Shown here one piece after another: positions 9,015 through 17,626 of a stretch of 64,000 bases of DNA. The notes beneath the pieces are model-generated. The model worked only from the letters and a program-made list of their open reading frames with translations. It was not told the origin of the DNA and did no database searches. The position numbers were made by a program, and so were the translations under genes. Source of the DNA: CAVVUC01 sp963751395 (GTDB taxonomy: Bacteria; Verrucomicrobiota; Verrucomicrobiia; Chthoniobacterales; Chthoniobacteraceae); assembly GCA_963751395.1 (NCBI GenBank), contig CAVVUC010000002.1, forward strand, positions 1,984,001-2,048,000. Direction: 5' to 3'. The first letter of the stretch is position 1. Each line of letters starts with the position of its first letter.

Positions 9015-9566
9015 TCAAGGCCCCATCTTGTCGATGTATCGCAATCCGAGCGCCACTGCCGTCGCCCATGCCAGCACTTTGAACTCTCCGCAATCGAGCG
9101 CCTGGTCGAGGTCGTCGCGGCCAAGCAGCAGCAGTTCCTGCTGCTCGAGATCGTCCGCGGTTGTCGCGCAGTCCATCTTCGCGTCGAGCGCGAGGAACAG
9201 ATGCGCCGTTCCTGCTCCGCGGTTTGCATCGACCGCGAAACTGCCAAGCGCGTGCCAGTCGGGAGCAACGTATCCCGTTTCCTCCAACAGCTCACGCTTT
9301 GCCGCGACGAGTGGCGCTTCGTCCTTTTCAATGAACCCGCCCACAGGCGCGAGCGAGACGCCCTCGACGGCGTATTTCGTTTGTCTGAAGCAAAGGAACC
9401 GTCCGTCCACGGTGCGGGCGAGGACGTTGGCGTAATCGGGCGTGACGAGCCACGGCCAGTCGTCGATTCGACGACCGTCCGGCAGTTCCAGCTCATGAAT
9501 CTCGACCGTGAGAAACTTGTTCGGGGTGCAGAGGACTCTGCGCGAATGGGTCTTCCACGGCTGCAT
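9015..9566 (-). CDS. Nudix hydrolase (ADP-ribose pyrophosphatase-like)
   Basis: The 183-residue protein carries a complete Nudix box, GGFIEKDEAPLVAAKRELLEETGYV (GX5EX7REUXEEXGU), near residues 77-99, which binds Mg2+ and cleaves nucleoside diphosphates linked to another group. The N-terminal strands and the PDYANVLARTVDGRFLCFRQ segment match the ADP-sugar hydrolase type. It lies 3 bases downstream of the mannose-1-phosphate guanylyltransferase gene on the same strand, so turnover of a nucleotide sugar is a plausible job here, though the substrate cannot be read from sequence. Confidence 0.85.
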   Translation of the reverse strand: MQPWKTHSRRVLCTPNKFLTVEIHELELPDGRRIDDWPWLVTPDYANVLARTVDGRFLCFRQTKYAVEGVSLAPVGGFIEKDEAPLVAAKRELLEETGYVAPDWHALGSFAVDANRGAGTAHLFLALDAKMDCATTADDLEQQELLLLGRDDLDQALDCGEFKVLAWATAVALGLRYIDKMGP

Positions 9567-9569
9567 AAC

Positions 9570-10664
9570 TCAGGTCAGTTCGCCGCCAAACCGCTCGCCG
9601 ACCTGACGCTGGAGTTCCTTGATTGCCTCCGCCGAGTCCCTCTTGCAAACAAGCGTCGCATCGGGCGTGTGAATGATGATGAGGTCCTCGCATCCGATGG
9701 TCGTGATGAGGTGGCCGGGATCGTTCGATGCGACAAGCGTGTTGCGCGTATCGAGCAGCAACGTCCGGTTGGTGCCGAGCGCATTGCCCTGCTCATCCTG
9801 CGGACAAGTCTCGGCAAACATCGGCCACGAACCGACATCCAGCCATTTCAGCGGCATCGGGATGGCCGCCACGCGAACCTTCGCATCGCGCGACGCCGGT
9901 TCCATCACGGCAAAATCAACGCTGACTTTCTTCAGCTTTGGAAATGTTTCGTTTAACACGGCGTCGCGCTGCGATGTCTTCCATGCGGCTGCGATTTTCG
10001 CGATGCCCGCATGATTCTCCGGCTCGTATCGCCCGATGCAGTCCAGCAGCGTCGATGCGCGCCAGACAAACATGCCGCTGTTCCAGAGATACTTCTCCGC
10101 GCCGGCCTTGAAGTATTCGCCCGCGGCGCCGGCGTCCGGCTTTTCCTTGAACTGCTCCACCAAGCGCGCGGAGTCGTCGATGAGATTGCCGAGCTGGAGG
10201 TAACCATAACCCGTGGCCGCAATCGTCGGCGCGATGCCAAACGTCACCAGCGTCTCCGGATGCTCCTCGGCCACGCGGAAGCCGTGATCGACAATCTTTA
10301 GAAACTCATCAACCGGCTCGATGATGTGATCGGCGGTGAACACGGCGATAACCGCCTCGGGATCGCGCCCGGCAATCACCGCGGCGCTGTAACCGACAGC
10401 GTTGAGTGTGTCGCGACCGGTTGGCTCGCCAAGGAATTGCTCCTTCGAAAAACCGGCAAGCGCACCCGCTATGACATCGGCGTGCTTTTGCCCGGCGCAG
10501 ATGTAACGGTTTTCGGCCGGCACAAGTCCTTCGAGCCGGTCGAACGCAAGCTGAAGAAGGCTCCTGCCTCCAATGAAAGGAATCAGTTGCTTCGGAAGGC
10601 TGGCGCGGCTCATCGGCCACAGGCGCGTGCCGGAACCGCCGGCTATGATCAGTGCGTATCTCAT
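9570..10664 (-). CDS. manC: mannose-1-phosphate guanylyltransferase
   Basis: Makes GDP-mannose from mannose 1-phosphate and GTP. The 364-residue protein opens with the nucleotidyltransferase signature IIAGGSGTRLWPMSRASLPKQLIPF (residues about 6-30). It continues with FLGEPTGRDTLNAVGYSAA, VFTADHIIEP, and EKPDAGAAGEYFKAGAEKYLWNSGMFVWR, all standard for the single-domain ManC/GMP class without the isomerase domain. Together with the downstream Nudix gene and the upstream nucleotidyltransferase, kinase and epimerase genes it forms a minus-strand cluster for activated sugars. Confidence 0.92.
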   Translation of the reverse strand: MRYALIIAGGSGTRLWPMSRASLPKQLIPFIGGRSLLQLAFDRLEGLVPAENRYICAGQKHADVIAGALAGFSKEQFLGEPTGRDTLNAVGYSAAVIAGRDPEAVIAVFTADHIIEPVDEFLKIVDHGFRVAEEHPETLVTFGIAPTIAATGYGYLQLGNLIDDSARLVEQFKEKPDAGAAGEYFKAGAEKYLWNSGMFVWRASTLLDCIGRYEPENHAGIAKIAAAWKTSQRDAVLNETFPKLKKVSVDFAVMEPASRDAKVRVAAIPMPLKWLDVGSWPMFAETCPQDEQGNALGTNRTLLLDTRNTLVASNDPGHLITTIGCEDLIIIHTPDATLVCKRDSAEAIKELQRQVGERFGGELT

Positions 10665-10691
10665 AAGTAAGTAGTTGGCTGGTTGATTGAC

Positions 10692-11504
10692 TTAGAACCC
10701 GCGAAGGTCGGTGCTCGATCTTTTTGTCAGCCCCGGCTTCGGCGTGCGCTTTAGCACAACATATTCAATGCCATGCTTCTTGCAGAACTCTTGCTTCTCC
10801 GGTTTGTCTCCGTCTTCATTCACGGCGTACATGTCCGGCTTGATCCGATCGATTTCCGGTTCCGCATCCATCCAGCCGGTGCCGCTTGAGACGAGCGCAT
10901 GCGTGACATATCGAAGCGAGCCGGCGATGTAACGTCGCTGATCATCCTTGAACATGGGATGTCCATCCCCTTTCAAAAGGCGGATGTTCTCATCGTGGCC
11001 GACCACCACATACAGGTCGCCCAGTTCGGATACTTCCTCAAAAAAGCGCACATGACCGGTGTGGAACCAGTCATAGCATCCGGTGACGATCACCTTTTTC
11101 CTGCCTGACGGTTCTGCCGCTCTTGGTGTGGGATAACCGGCGTAATCCTTTTCGCTAAGGACGCGGTATTCGATGCCTTGCGCCTTGCAGAACGCCTCCC
11201 TGGCCGCGCTCGCGCCTTGTTCATTCACAACCCAGAAGTCCGGTTTGAACGCCAACGACCCCGGCAACATCTCCGGCTTCAAATTTGCGTCGGATACGTG
11301 AATACAAGCGACACAACGCAGCGCCTGGACAAAGTATTCCCTCTCCGCCAGCGGAAACATGGGGTCCTTTCCTGTTATCGATCTAACTGCCTCGTCCGAC
11401 CATAACAGAATGTGCAGTTCGCCCAACCTGGCCGCCTCCTCCAGGAATCGCATGTCGCGCGAACCAAGATTGTCGAAGCTTCCTGATACAATAACTCTTT
11501 TCAT
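10692..11504 (-). CDS. tandem cytidylyltransferase-like protein (two nucleotidyltransferase domains)
   Basis: Two nucleotidyltransferase domains of the RfaE/TagD class in one 270-residue chain. The N-terminal copy begins MKRVIVSGSFDNLGSRDMRFLEEA, where the usual HXGH motif is lost (LGSRD), so it is probably not catalytic. The second copy begins KKVIVTGCYDWFHTGHVRFFEEV with HTGH intact, then VVVGHDEN and the late RYVTHALVSSG segment. The start was set at ATG 11504; an open frame upstream to 11804 overlaps the GHMP kinase gene and lacks domain sequence. Its partner 11 bases upstream is a GHMP kinase, matching phosphorylation followed by nucleotidylation of a sugar such as a heptose. The exact sugar is unknown. 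Confidence 0.78.
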   Translation of the reverse strand: MKRVIVSGSFDNLGSRDMRFLEEAARLGELHILLWSDEAVRSITGKDPMFPLAEREYFVQALRCVACIHVSDANLKPEMLPGSLAFKPDFWVVNEQGASAAREAFCKAQGIEYRVLSEKDYAGYPTPRAAEPSGRKKVIVTGCYDWFHTGHVRFFEEVSELGDLYVVVGHDENIRLLKGDGHPMFKDDQRRYIAGSLRYVTHALVSSGTGWMDAEPEIDRIKPDMYAVNEDGDKPEKQEFCKKHGIEYVVLKRTPKPGLTKRSSTDLRGF

Positions 11505-11515
11505 TGACCCAATCG

Positions 11516-12313
11516 CTAAGCAGTTCGGACATTTACGGTGAACGCGCCGGGAATCTCCTCCTCCGAAACCACAAGGAGATAGCCGCCTCCGCAACCCGAA
11601 TACATCGCTCCGGGATGCCTGGATTGGTAATAGCGCAACAAAGCCACGAGGTCCATGTGGATGGTTGGATGACTTACTGTGTGAGGCAGAAGTGTCTGCC
11701 AGCACTCCATGGTCAAATTCAAGGAAGCTCCGAATGCTTGAATGTCTTTTGCCACGATTGCGTTGTAACAATCCTTGCCGCTCCTGCTCAGTTTCCCCAC
11801 CCACTCAGGAGACAGATTCTTGACTCCGAGCGGATTGTAACCATCCGGCCTCTGCAGCACCGGCAGCACTTTCGACACGCGCTCCAGCCAGCGCGCAACC
11901 TCAGTGTCGTTGTTGGACTCGATATGCCTGGGGAATATCCCTCCGCGGTAGTTATAATCGTAGTCAAGCCGGCTTACCCCGGGATAAATCAACCCGATCA
12001 TATCCTGTGTTCCCGACGGCTCGGCCTTGTCCTTGTTCTCCTCCTGGTAGAGGTCTTCGACGAGCTTCGCCGGATCTTCGTCAGGCAGCCGTCCGTTCCA
12101 CATTTTCAAAGCGATCTTGCGCGAGCCTGTCGCCATGCCCGCGCGATCCATCAAGTGGAACGTCGGCTCAAGGCTGACCACCACCATCGAGCCGGCCGGG
12201 TCTGGATTGAGTTGCGATACAAACGGCTGATCAATCCATCCCCCGGCCAGTTGGATCCGGTAAGGGAAGTCACCGATGGCGTCGGTGATTCTGATTTGAT
12301 TGCTCGCTGTCAC
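11516..12313 (-). CDS. GHMP-family sugar kinase
   Basis: A 265-residue protein of the GHMP kinase superfamily, probably phosphorylating a sugar or sugar phosphate. Seen: an N-terminal substrate-side segment IQLAGGWIDQPFVSQLNPDPAGSMVVV, and a late glycine-rich motif MYSGCGGGYLLVV that corresponds to family motif 3. The central ATP-binding Gly-Ser motif is weak (QDMIGLIYPGVSRLDY in its place), as in relatives found beside cytidylyltransferases. I set the start at GTG 12313, two bases past the epimerase stop, because an earlier ATG would overlap that gene and add sequence read from it. Order epimerase, kinase, nucleotidyltransferase, guanylyltransferase suggests one operon. Confidence 0.72.
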   Translation of the reverse strand: MTASNQIRITDAIGDFPYRIQLAGGWIDQPFVSQLNPDPAGSMVVVSLEPTFHLMDRAGMATGSRKIALKMWNGRLPDEDPAKLVEDLYQEENKDKAEPSGTQDMIGLIYPGVSRLDYDYNYRGGIFPRHIESNNDTEVARWLERVSKVLPVLQRPDGYNPLGVKNLSPEWVGKLSRSGKDCYNAIVAKDIQAFGASLNLTMECWQTLLPHTVSHPTIHMDLVALLRYYQSRHPGAMYSGCGGGYLLVVSEEEIPGAFTVNVRTA

Positions 12314-12315
12314 AG

Positions 12316-13359
12316 TCAGGCAACGTCCTCGACCGTCTTCTTGCCGGCCTTGCGGTCGTTGTATTGCTGCTCGATCCACTTGTAGGTGGTCTTGAGTCCT
12401 TCGCGAATGGGAAGGTTCGGTTCCCAGCCGAGAATGCTCTTGATCATCGTGTTGTCGCTGTTGCGGCCGGCAACTCCCTTGGGCGCATCAAGAATGTATT
12501 TCTTCTTGAACTTCACCCCGCCAATCTCCTCGGCGATGCTGGCGAGTTCGTTGATGGAAATCATCTCGCTCGTGCCAAGGTTGATGGGTGTGGCGTTCAG
12601 TTCCTCGCTGTGCATGATCTTGTCGATACCGACCAGGCAATCGTCGATATACATGAAGCTGCGCGCCTGTGTCCCGTCGCCCCAGATCTCAAGCGTGTCG
12701 AGACCTTTGTCCCTGGCCTCGACCACCTTGCGGCACATGGCGGCAGGAGCTTTTTCGCGTCCACCGTCCCAGGTTCCCCACGGCCCATAGACGTTGTGGA
12801 AGCGGGCAATGGCGGTCTTCATGCCGCGCTCGGCCGTGTATTCCTGGCAGAACATTTCCGACACGAGTTTCTCCCAGCCGTAACCGCGCTCCGCGAAAGC
12901 CGGGTAAGCATCGGTCTCCTTCAACGCACGGCAATGCGCGTCTTCCTGGAGCTTGGTGTTGTAGGCGCAGGCCGACGACGAGAAGAAGTAACGATTCGCT
13001 CCGGCACGGTAAGCGGCTTCGATCAGGTGTGTGTTAATGAGGATGCTGCGCAGACACATGATGCGGAAGCGTTCGATGAAACCCATGCCTCCCATGTCGG
13101 CGGCGAGGTTATAGACTTCGACCGCCCCCTCCACCGCGCGCTTGCAGTTGTCTTCGCTGGTCAGATCCATGGTCAGGCTTTCGACGCCTTCGGTCTGCTG
13201 ATACCATTCGGGAACAGGCTTGCGGTCCACCGCGCGGATTCGCGTGAAGCCTTTGTCTTTGAAATAGCGCACAAGAGCGCCGGCGATAAAGCCGCCGGCT
13301 CCAGTAACCAGGATGAGGTCATCCTTCTTGCACGATGTGGATTGTTGTTTGTCGCTCAT
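12316..13359 (-). CDS. GDP-mannose 3,5-epimerase (extended SDR)
   Basis: NAD-dependent epimerase, most like GDP-mannose 3,5-epimerase, which makes GDP-L-galactose and GDP-L-gulose; bacterial versions are known, including from Methylacidiphilum. The family blocks are clear: Rossmann VTGAGGFIAG, NLAADMGGMGFIERFR, SSSACAYN, the YxxxK pair in YGWEKLVSE, ARFHNVYGPWGTWDGGREKAPAA, EIWGDGTQARSFMYIDD, and GRNSDNTMIK. The start was set at ATG 13359 (MSDKQQSTSC); an upstream in-frame ATG at 13419 would add 20 residues of unrelated sequence. It heads the minus-strand sugar cluster, divergent from the AraC gene. The product could enter a capsule or O-antigen. Confidence 0.88.
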   Translation of the reverse strand: MSDKQQSTSCKKDDLILVTGAGGFIAGALVRYFKDKGFTRIRAVDRKPVPEWYQQTEGVESLTMDLTSEDNCKRAVEGAVEVYNLAADMGGMGFIERFRIMCLRSILINTHLIEAAYRAGANRYFFSSSACAYNTKLQEDAHCRALKETDAYPAFAERGYGWEKLVSEMFCQEYTAERGMKTAIARFHNVYGPWGTWDGGREKAPAAMCRKVVEARDKGLDTLEIWGDGTQARSFMYIDDCLVGIDKIMHSEELNATPINLGTSEMISINELASIAEEIGGVKFKKKYILDAPKGVAGRNSDNTMIKSILGWEPNLPIREGLKTTYKWIEQQYNDRKAGKKTVEDVA

Positions 13360-13542
13360 AATTGTTGTTCTTGTAGGTTGCTGGTTGTTGAAGCTTATGC
13401 TCTGACCGGCCAGTGGCAATCGGAGGCTTTGTTGTTCAATGTGCGATGACTATAGATTGCCGCGCCGCAAATTGGCAATGGATGATCTTGTCGAAGGCAT
13501 GACGATTATTGACTTCCGGTTTTGAGGAGCTTAACTGAAAGC

Positions 13543-14421
13543 ATGGTCACGAACAACGTGAAACAGCCCGCCTTTTTCTCCCTCCAAATCGCAGAGGCCC
13601 GCCGCTTCCACCTCGACATCAAGCCCAGGTCGGACGTTCCGCTCGCAGTGGTGTCCGGCGGCTGCGAGCATTGCGCCCGCGACTACGAGATGCACCGCAC
13701 ATCGTTTCCCTACTACGCGATCGAGTTTGTCGCGCAGGGCAGAGGAAAATTGACCTTGGACGGCAGGTCCTACGACCTTGTGGCGGGAACGCTTTTTTCT
13801 TACGGACGTGCGATCGCGCAGGACATCGTATCGGATCCTGACGAACCGCTCGTGAAATACTTCGTGGACTTCACAGGCAGGCAGGCCCGTTCGCTATTGC
13901 AGCGGTATGCGCCCAACCCCGGTCACGTCGTGCAAACATCCGCGCCGAGCGAAGTGCTCGCGGTCTTCGACGACCTCATCCGCAATGGTCTTCGCGACAC
14001 TCCATTCAGCCCGCGTATCGCCGCATTGCTGCTTGAACATCTGGTCTTGAAAATCGCGGAGACAGCCATCCCGTTCGGTTCTTCGGGCACGCCCGCATTC
14101 ACCACCTATCGCCGCTGTCGCCAGTGGATGGAAGACAATCGCCTGGCCGTCCAGACGCTCGCGGAGATCGCGAAGCGCTGCCACATCGACCAGGCCTATC
14201 TGTGCCGGCTGTTTCGGCGATTTGACTATCAGACCCCCTATCAATACCTGGCGCGTCTGAAGATGAGCCACGCCTCGGAACGCCTCCAGAATTCGGGAGT
14301 TTCTGTGAAACAAGTCGCCGACGAACTGGGTTTCAGCGATCCGTTCCACTTCTCGCGCGTGTTCAAAAAGAACGTCGGAATCCCGCCGGCGGAATTCGTG
14401 AAAATATCCCGGCGTCACTGA
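13543..14421 (+). CDS. AraC-family transcriptional regulator
   Basis: A 292-residue regulator with an N-terminal cupin-like ligand domain (TSFPYYAIEFVAQGRGKLTLDGRSYDLVAGTLFSYG) and a C-terminal pair of helix-turn-helix motifs, about residues 195-292 (LAEIAKRCHIDQAYLCRLFRRF, VKQVADELGFSDPFHFSRVFKKNVGIPP). A GAGGAG stretch precedes the ATG at 13543; a TTG start at 13522 is possible. It is transcribed away from the sugar cluster and toward the GH43 gene 78 bases downstream, which it probably controls in response to a sugar. Confidence 0.88.
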   Translation: MVTNNVKQPAFFSLQIAEARRFHLDIKPRSDVPLAVVSGGCEHCARDYEMHRTSFPYYAIEFVAQGRGKLTLDGRSYDLVAGTLFSYGRAIAQDIVSDPDEPLVKYFVDFTGRQARSLLQRYAPNPGHVVQTSAPSEVLAVFDDLIRNGLRDTPFSPRIAALLLEHLVLKIAETAIPFGSSGTPAFTTYRRCRQWMEDNRLAVQTLAEIAKRCHIDQAYLCRLFRRFDYQTPYQYLARLKMSHASERLQNSGVSVKQVADELGFSDPFHFSRVFKKNVGIPPAEFVKISRRH

Positions 14422-14499
14422 CTCCTTTCGTTCGCAAGGCGCAGCTTGTCCTGATACAAGCGAGCCGGTTACCATGCGGACCTGCATCAATACCAACCC

Positions 14500-16134
14500 A
14501 TGAACAAATCATCCCCCACCCTTGCAATCATCCTGACACTGCTTTGTCACACGGTCCTTTCTTCGGCGCTTGCCGCTCAAGAGGCGCCCACTGCCTGGGG
14601 CCAATGGACGGAATGGGGCGACCAGGGCGATGGCACTTACCGGAATCCTGTCCTTCCCGCCGACTACAGTGACATCGACTGCATTCGCGTCGGTTCGGAT
14701 TACTACGCTATCTCGTCCACCTTCCAGTTTTCGCCGGGTGTGGTAATCCTGCACTCCAGGGACTTGGTCAACTGGCGCATTCTTGGTCATGTGGTTTCCG
14801 ATGTGACTCAAATCGGACCGGAAATGAACTGGGATCGGATGAGTCGTTATGGCAACGGAATATGGGCCGGCTCCATCCGTCATCATGCCGGCAGGTTCCG
14901 GGTCTATTTCGGAACACCGGACGAAGGCTTCTTCATGAGCACGGCGAAGGATCCGGCGGGACCGTGGGAGCCTCTGCATCAATTGATGAAATCACCCGGC
15001 TGGGATGATTGCTGTCCCTTTTGGGATGACGACGGTCAGGGTTACTTCGTGTGCTCGCAATTCGCGAAGGACCCGAACAATGGCAGGAAATACAACATCC
15101 ACTTGTTCAAGCTGTCGGCAGATGGCCGTGATCTCGTCATGGAATCCGACAAGATCATTCACCAGTCCAATGGTTCCGAGGCAAACAAACTCTACAAGAT
15201 CAACGGCACCTACTACCACTACTACAGCGAGGTGCGGAGCGAGGGCCGGGTGGTGATGATGAACCGGTCGAAGAACATCTATGGCCCTTACGAGACAAAG
15301 CAGCTCAATCACACCACCAAACTCGATTATGGCCCCAACCAGGGCGGGTTGGTGCAAACGGAAAATGGAGACTGGCACTTCTTCACCCATCATGGCAGAG
15401 GCGATTGGGCGGGCAGACAGGCCAGCCTGCTTCCCGTCAACTGGGTGGATGGCTGGCCGATCCTTGGTGCCGTCGGGCCCGATGGCATCGGCAACATGGT
15501 CTGGTCCGGCAAGAAGCCGGTGACTGGCTTTCCGATAACCCTTCCGCAAACCAGCGATGAATTTGCCTCACCCAAACTTGAGCCTCAGTGGGAGTGGAAC
15601 TATCAGCCCCGCGCCGATAAGTGGTCCCTCTCCGAACGCCCGGGCTTCATTCGGCTCCACGCCTTCAAGACTCTGGGCGGGGATAATCTGCGAAAGGTTG
15701 GAAACATTCTCACCCAACGCTCCTTTCGCGCGCAGGACAATGTCGTTGTAGTCAAACTGGAACTCGAAGGCATGGCCGACGGACAGCACGCCGGCCTGTG
15801 CCATTTCAGTGTGGACAGTTCGTTGATCGGTGTTGTCCAAAGCGGCAACATCCGCACTCTGGAGTTTTCCTACAAAGGCAAACAAACAACCGGACCGACG
15901 ATCGAGTCCCCGACGCTCTGGTTGAAATCAACATGGGGCCTGGATGGACTTGGCCAGTTTTCCTACAGCACGGACGGAAAAGTATTCACCCCGTTCGGTG
16001 AGCCTGCCCCGCTGGCGTGGGGCGCTTATCGCGGGGACCGCATTGGCCTTTTTACTTACAATAACAAGAGCGAAACCGGTTATGTCGATATCGACTGGCT
16101 TCACTACACCTTCAAGAGTGGCGCCCTGAAGTAA
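14500..16134 (+). CDS. GH43 family glycoside hydrolase (xylosidase/arabinofuranosidase-like)
   Basis: An exported five-bladed propeller enzyme that likely releases xylose or arabinose from plant polysaccharide. The N-terminus is a signal peptide (AIILTLLCHTVLSSALAAQ). Catalytic features in order: NPVLPADYSDIDCIRVGSDYYAISSTF with the general base Asp near 55-58, WDDCCPFWDDDGQGYFV with the pKa-modulating Asp near 170, and SNGSEANKLYK with the acid Glu near 228. The C-terminal third (about 350-544) is a beta-sandwich ending GYVDIDWLHYTF, as in GH43_12 and similar two-domain enzymes. Length 544 fits. The AraC gene lies just upstream on the same strand. Confidence 0.9.
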   Translation: MNKSSPTLAIILTLLCHTVLSSALAAQEAPTAWGQWTEWGDQGDGTYRNPVLPADYSDIDCIRVGSDYYAISSTFQFSPGVVILHSRDLVNWRILGHVVSDVTQIGPEMNWDRMSRYGNGIWAGSIRHHAGRFRVYFGTPDEGFFMSTAKDPAGPWEPLHQLMKSPGWDDCCPFWDDDGQGYFVCSQFAKDPNNGRKYNIHLFKLSADGRDLVMESDKIIHQSNGSEANKLYKINGTYYHYYSEVRSEGRVVMMNRSKNIYGPYETKQLNHTTKLDYGPNQGGLVQTENGDWHFFTHHGRGDWAGRQASLLPVNWVDGWPILGAVGPDGIGNMVWSGKKPVTGFPITLPQTSDEFASPKLEPQWEWNYQPRADKWSLSERPGFIRLHAFKTLGGDNLRKVGNILTQRSFRAQDNVVVVKLELEGMADGQHAGLCHFSVDSSLIGVVQSGNIRTLEFSYKGKQTTGPTIESPTLWLKSTWGLDGLGQFSYSTDGKVFTPFGEPAPLAWGAYRGDRIGLFTYNNKSETGYVDIDWLHYTFKSGALK

Positions 16135-16260
16135 TGATCCCATCCCGCTCAATTAACATGACAGGAAGAATGGTGAGCTGGGCGGAGATGGCGCTGCAGG
16201 CCGTTTCTGTGAAACGGCAGGCGTGTGCGTTGCAACCGGCCCCCGCCAGACATCCGATGC

Positions 16261-16430
16261 GATTTACACAGGCCGAGGGCAGGAATCCGAACCAGCCTTC
16301 TTATTCATGATCTTGCTCTTGATCTTAATCCTGCCCCTCGTTCTTGGAGCACGAGCAGGAGCAAGAATAAGATCAAGAGCAAATGCTTCCTGCAACCTGA
16401 TTGTGTAAATCGTATGATACGATTTACACA
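16261..16430. repeat. hairpin-forming repeats with GATTTACACAGG units
   Basis: GATTTACACAGG occurs at 16261 and 16421. At 16402-16430 a perfect inverted repeat has 14-base arms (TGTGTAAATCGTAT and its complement) with one base between. Between them, GATCTTGCTCTTGATCTTA and its near-complement form a second stem. No open frame here is convincing. A terminator role for the GH43 gene is possible. Confidence 0.65.
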
Positions 16431-16442
16431 GGCATGCCGCGA

Positions 16443-16660
16443 GAACGCCAACGGCGTTCCATCCCTCAGCCCAGGGTTGCGAGGAACGAGCTACCCTGGG
16501 TAATGGATACAAAATGCGAACCAACCCTGAATGGGTTGAATCCATCGCGCCCGGCTTGCGAAGGATGAAACCCTTTCAGCTTGTCCTGTTCTTTGTCACG
16601 GTCCCCAGGGTGGCGGGCGGCGCGCAACCCTGGGCTAAAGGATCGAACGCCGTTGGCGTT
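16443..16660. repeat. palindromic element interrupted at its end by IS66
   Basis: Left arm AACGCCAACGGCGTTCC with CAGCCCAGGGTTGCG (16444-16500) is matched by the reverse complement of 16603-16660. The right arm ends in GCCGTTGGCGTT, exactly where the IS66 target duplication begins. Confidence 0.75.
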
Positions 16661-16725
16661 TGCAGGTAAGCGTCCGCCGTGGCTCCACTGGACGATGAGG
16701 TGGGAGATTGCGGAGGCTGTGGGTT

Positions 16726-17166
16726 ATGCAATCTACCACAGCGGCATTGGAGACTTCAGAGATTTTGAGACGCGACAAACGGGGACGCGTGTGGCTGAAG
16801 CCGAAGCGGCGCGAGGCACTGCTGGATGAGTTTGAGAAGAGTGGCATGAGCGGGGCGCAGTTTGCGCGGTTGACGGGGGTGAAGTATTCGAGTTTTCAAA
16901 ACTGGGTGCAGCGTCGTCGCAGGACGCGTGGCGGACGTCAAGATGGCACGGTGATGGCGCAGCCCGGTGCGGTGCGTTTGTTTGAAGCGGTGGTCGAAGG
17001 AGGCGATCCCGGTGAAGCGCCGCCCGTGCTGCGGGCAACTGGTGTGGGCGGGCTGTGGATCGAACTGCCCGGCGGGAGCCGGATGTGCGTGCAGACGCCG
17101 GTGCAGATGCGCCTTGCGGCGGAAGTGGTGGTCATGGTTGCACAAAGTTCCCGCGCCCGATGCTGA
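16726..17166 (+). CDS. tnpA: IS66 TnpA, HTH accessory protein
   Basis: A 146-residue accessory protein of IS66 transposition. Its N-terminal half holds a helix-turn-helix (FEKSGMSGAQFARLTGVKYSSFQNWVQRRRR) that probably binds the element ends. Start ATG 16726 is preceded by GGAGG about 9 bases upstream; TTG at 16708 is a weaker choice. Its stop overlaps the TnpB start by 7 bases (ATGCTGA), so the two are probably translationally coupled. Confidence 0.85.
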   Translation: MQSTTAALETSEILRRDKRGRVWLKPKRREALLDEFEKSGMSGAQFARLTGVKYSSFQNWVQRRRRTRGGRQDGTVMAQPGAVRLFEAVVEGGDPGEAPPVLRATGVGGLWIELPGGSRMCVQTPVQMRLAAEVVVMVAQSSRARC

Positions 17167-17513
17167 GCTTTACCGGAGGGTTAAAGGTGTTTGTGGCGCT
17201 GGAGCCGGTGGACTTGCGCAAGAGCTTCAGCGGGCTGGAAGGTCTGGTGAGCGAGCGTCTGGGCGAAGACCTTCGCCAGGGGGCGCTCTTTGTCTTTACC
17301 AACCGCCGTCACAGTCGGCTGAAGATCCTTTACTTTGATGGCACTGGGCTATGGCTGCTAATCAAGCGGCTGGAGAAGGGAACCTTCTCATGGCCGAGGG
17401 TGTCCGATCCCGGGACGGTGAAGCTGAAGCTTGCGCCCGGGGCGCTGGCGATGCTGACCGATGGCATTGATTTGCGCGGGGCGAAGCTAAGGCCTTGGTA
17501 TGAGCGGGAGTAA
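17160..17513 (+). CDS. tnpB: IS66 TnpB (Orf2)
   Basis: A 117-residue TnpB of IS66, required for transposition, with unclear biochemical role. It shows the family signature GLKVFVALEPVDLRKSFSGLEGLV near the start, then GALFVFTNRRHSRLKILYFDGTGLWLLIKRLEKGTFSWP. It starts inside the end of tnpA. Confidence 0.93.
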   Translation: MLSFTGGLKVFVALEPVDLRKSFSGLEGLVSERLGEDLRQGALFVFTNRRHSRLKILYFDGTGLWLLIKRLEKGTFSWPRVSDPGTVKLKLAPGALAMLTDGIDLRGAKLRPWYERE

Positions 17514-17626
17514 GTTCTGAAGCATCCCGGGATGCTTGAGGTGACAGATCGTTAAGTAAGTAACTAAACACATAAGATAACTCTTGGCCAGGTGACAAAG
17601 AGTTGCTATTCCTGTGCCCAACCTTG

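Noticed and set aside
11505..11804. N-terminal 100 residues of the open frame before the nucleotidyltransferase start
   Set aside because: They overlap the GHMP kinase gene in another frame and contain no domain sequence; the fold begins at the ATG at 11504.
16223..16545. Small open frames between the GH43 gene and IS66
   Set aside because: They follow inverted repeats and have no start signals or protein-like content.
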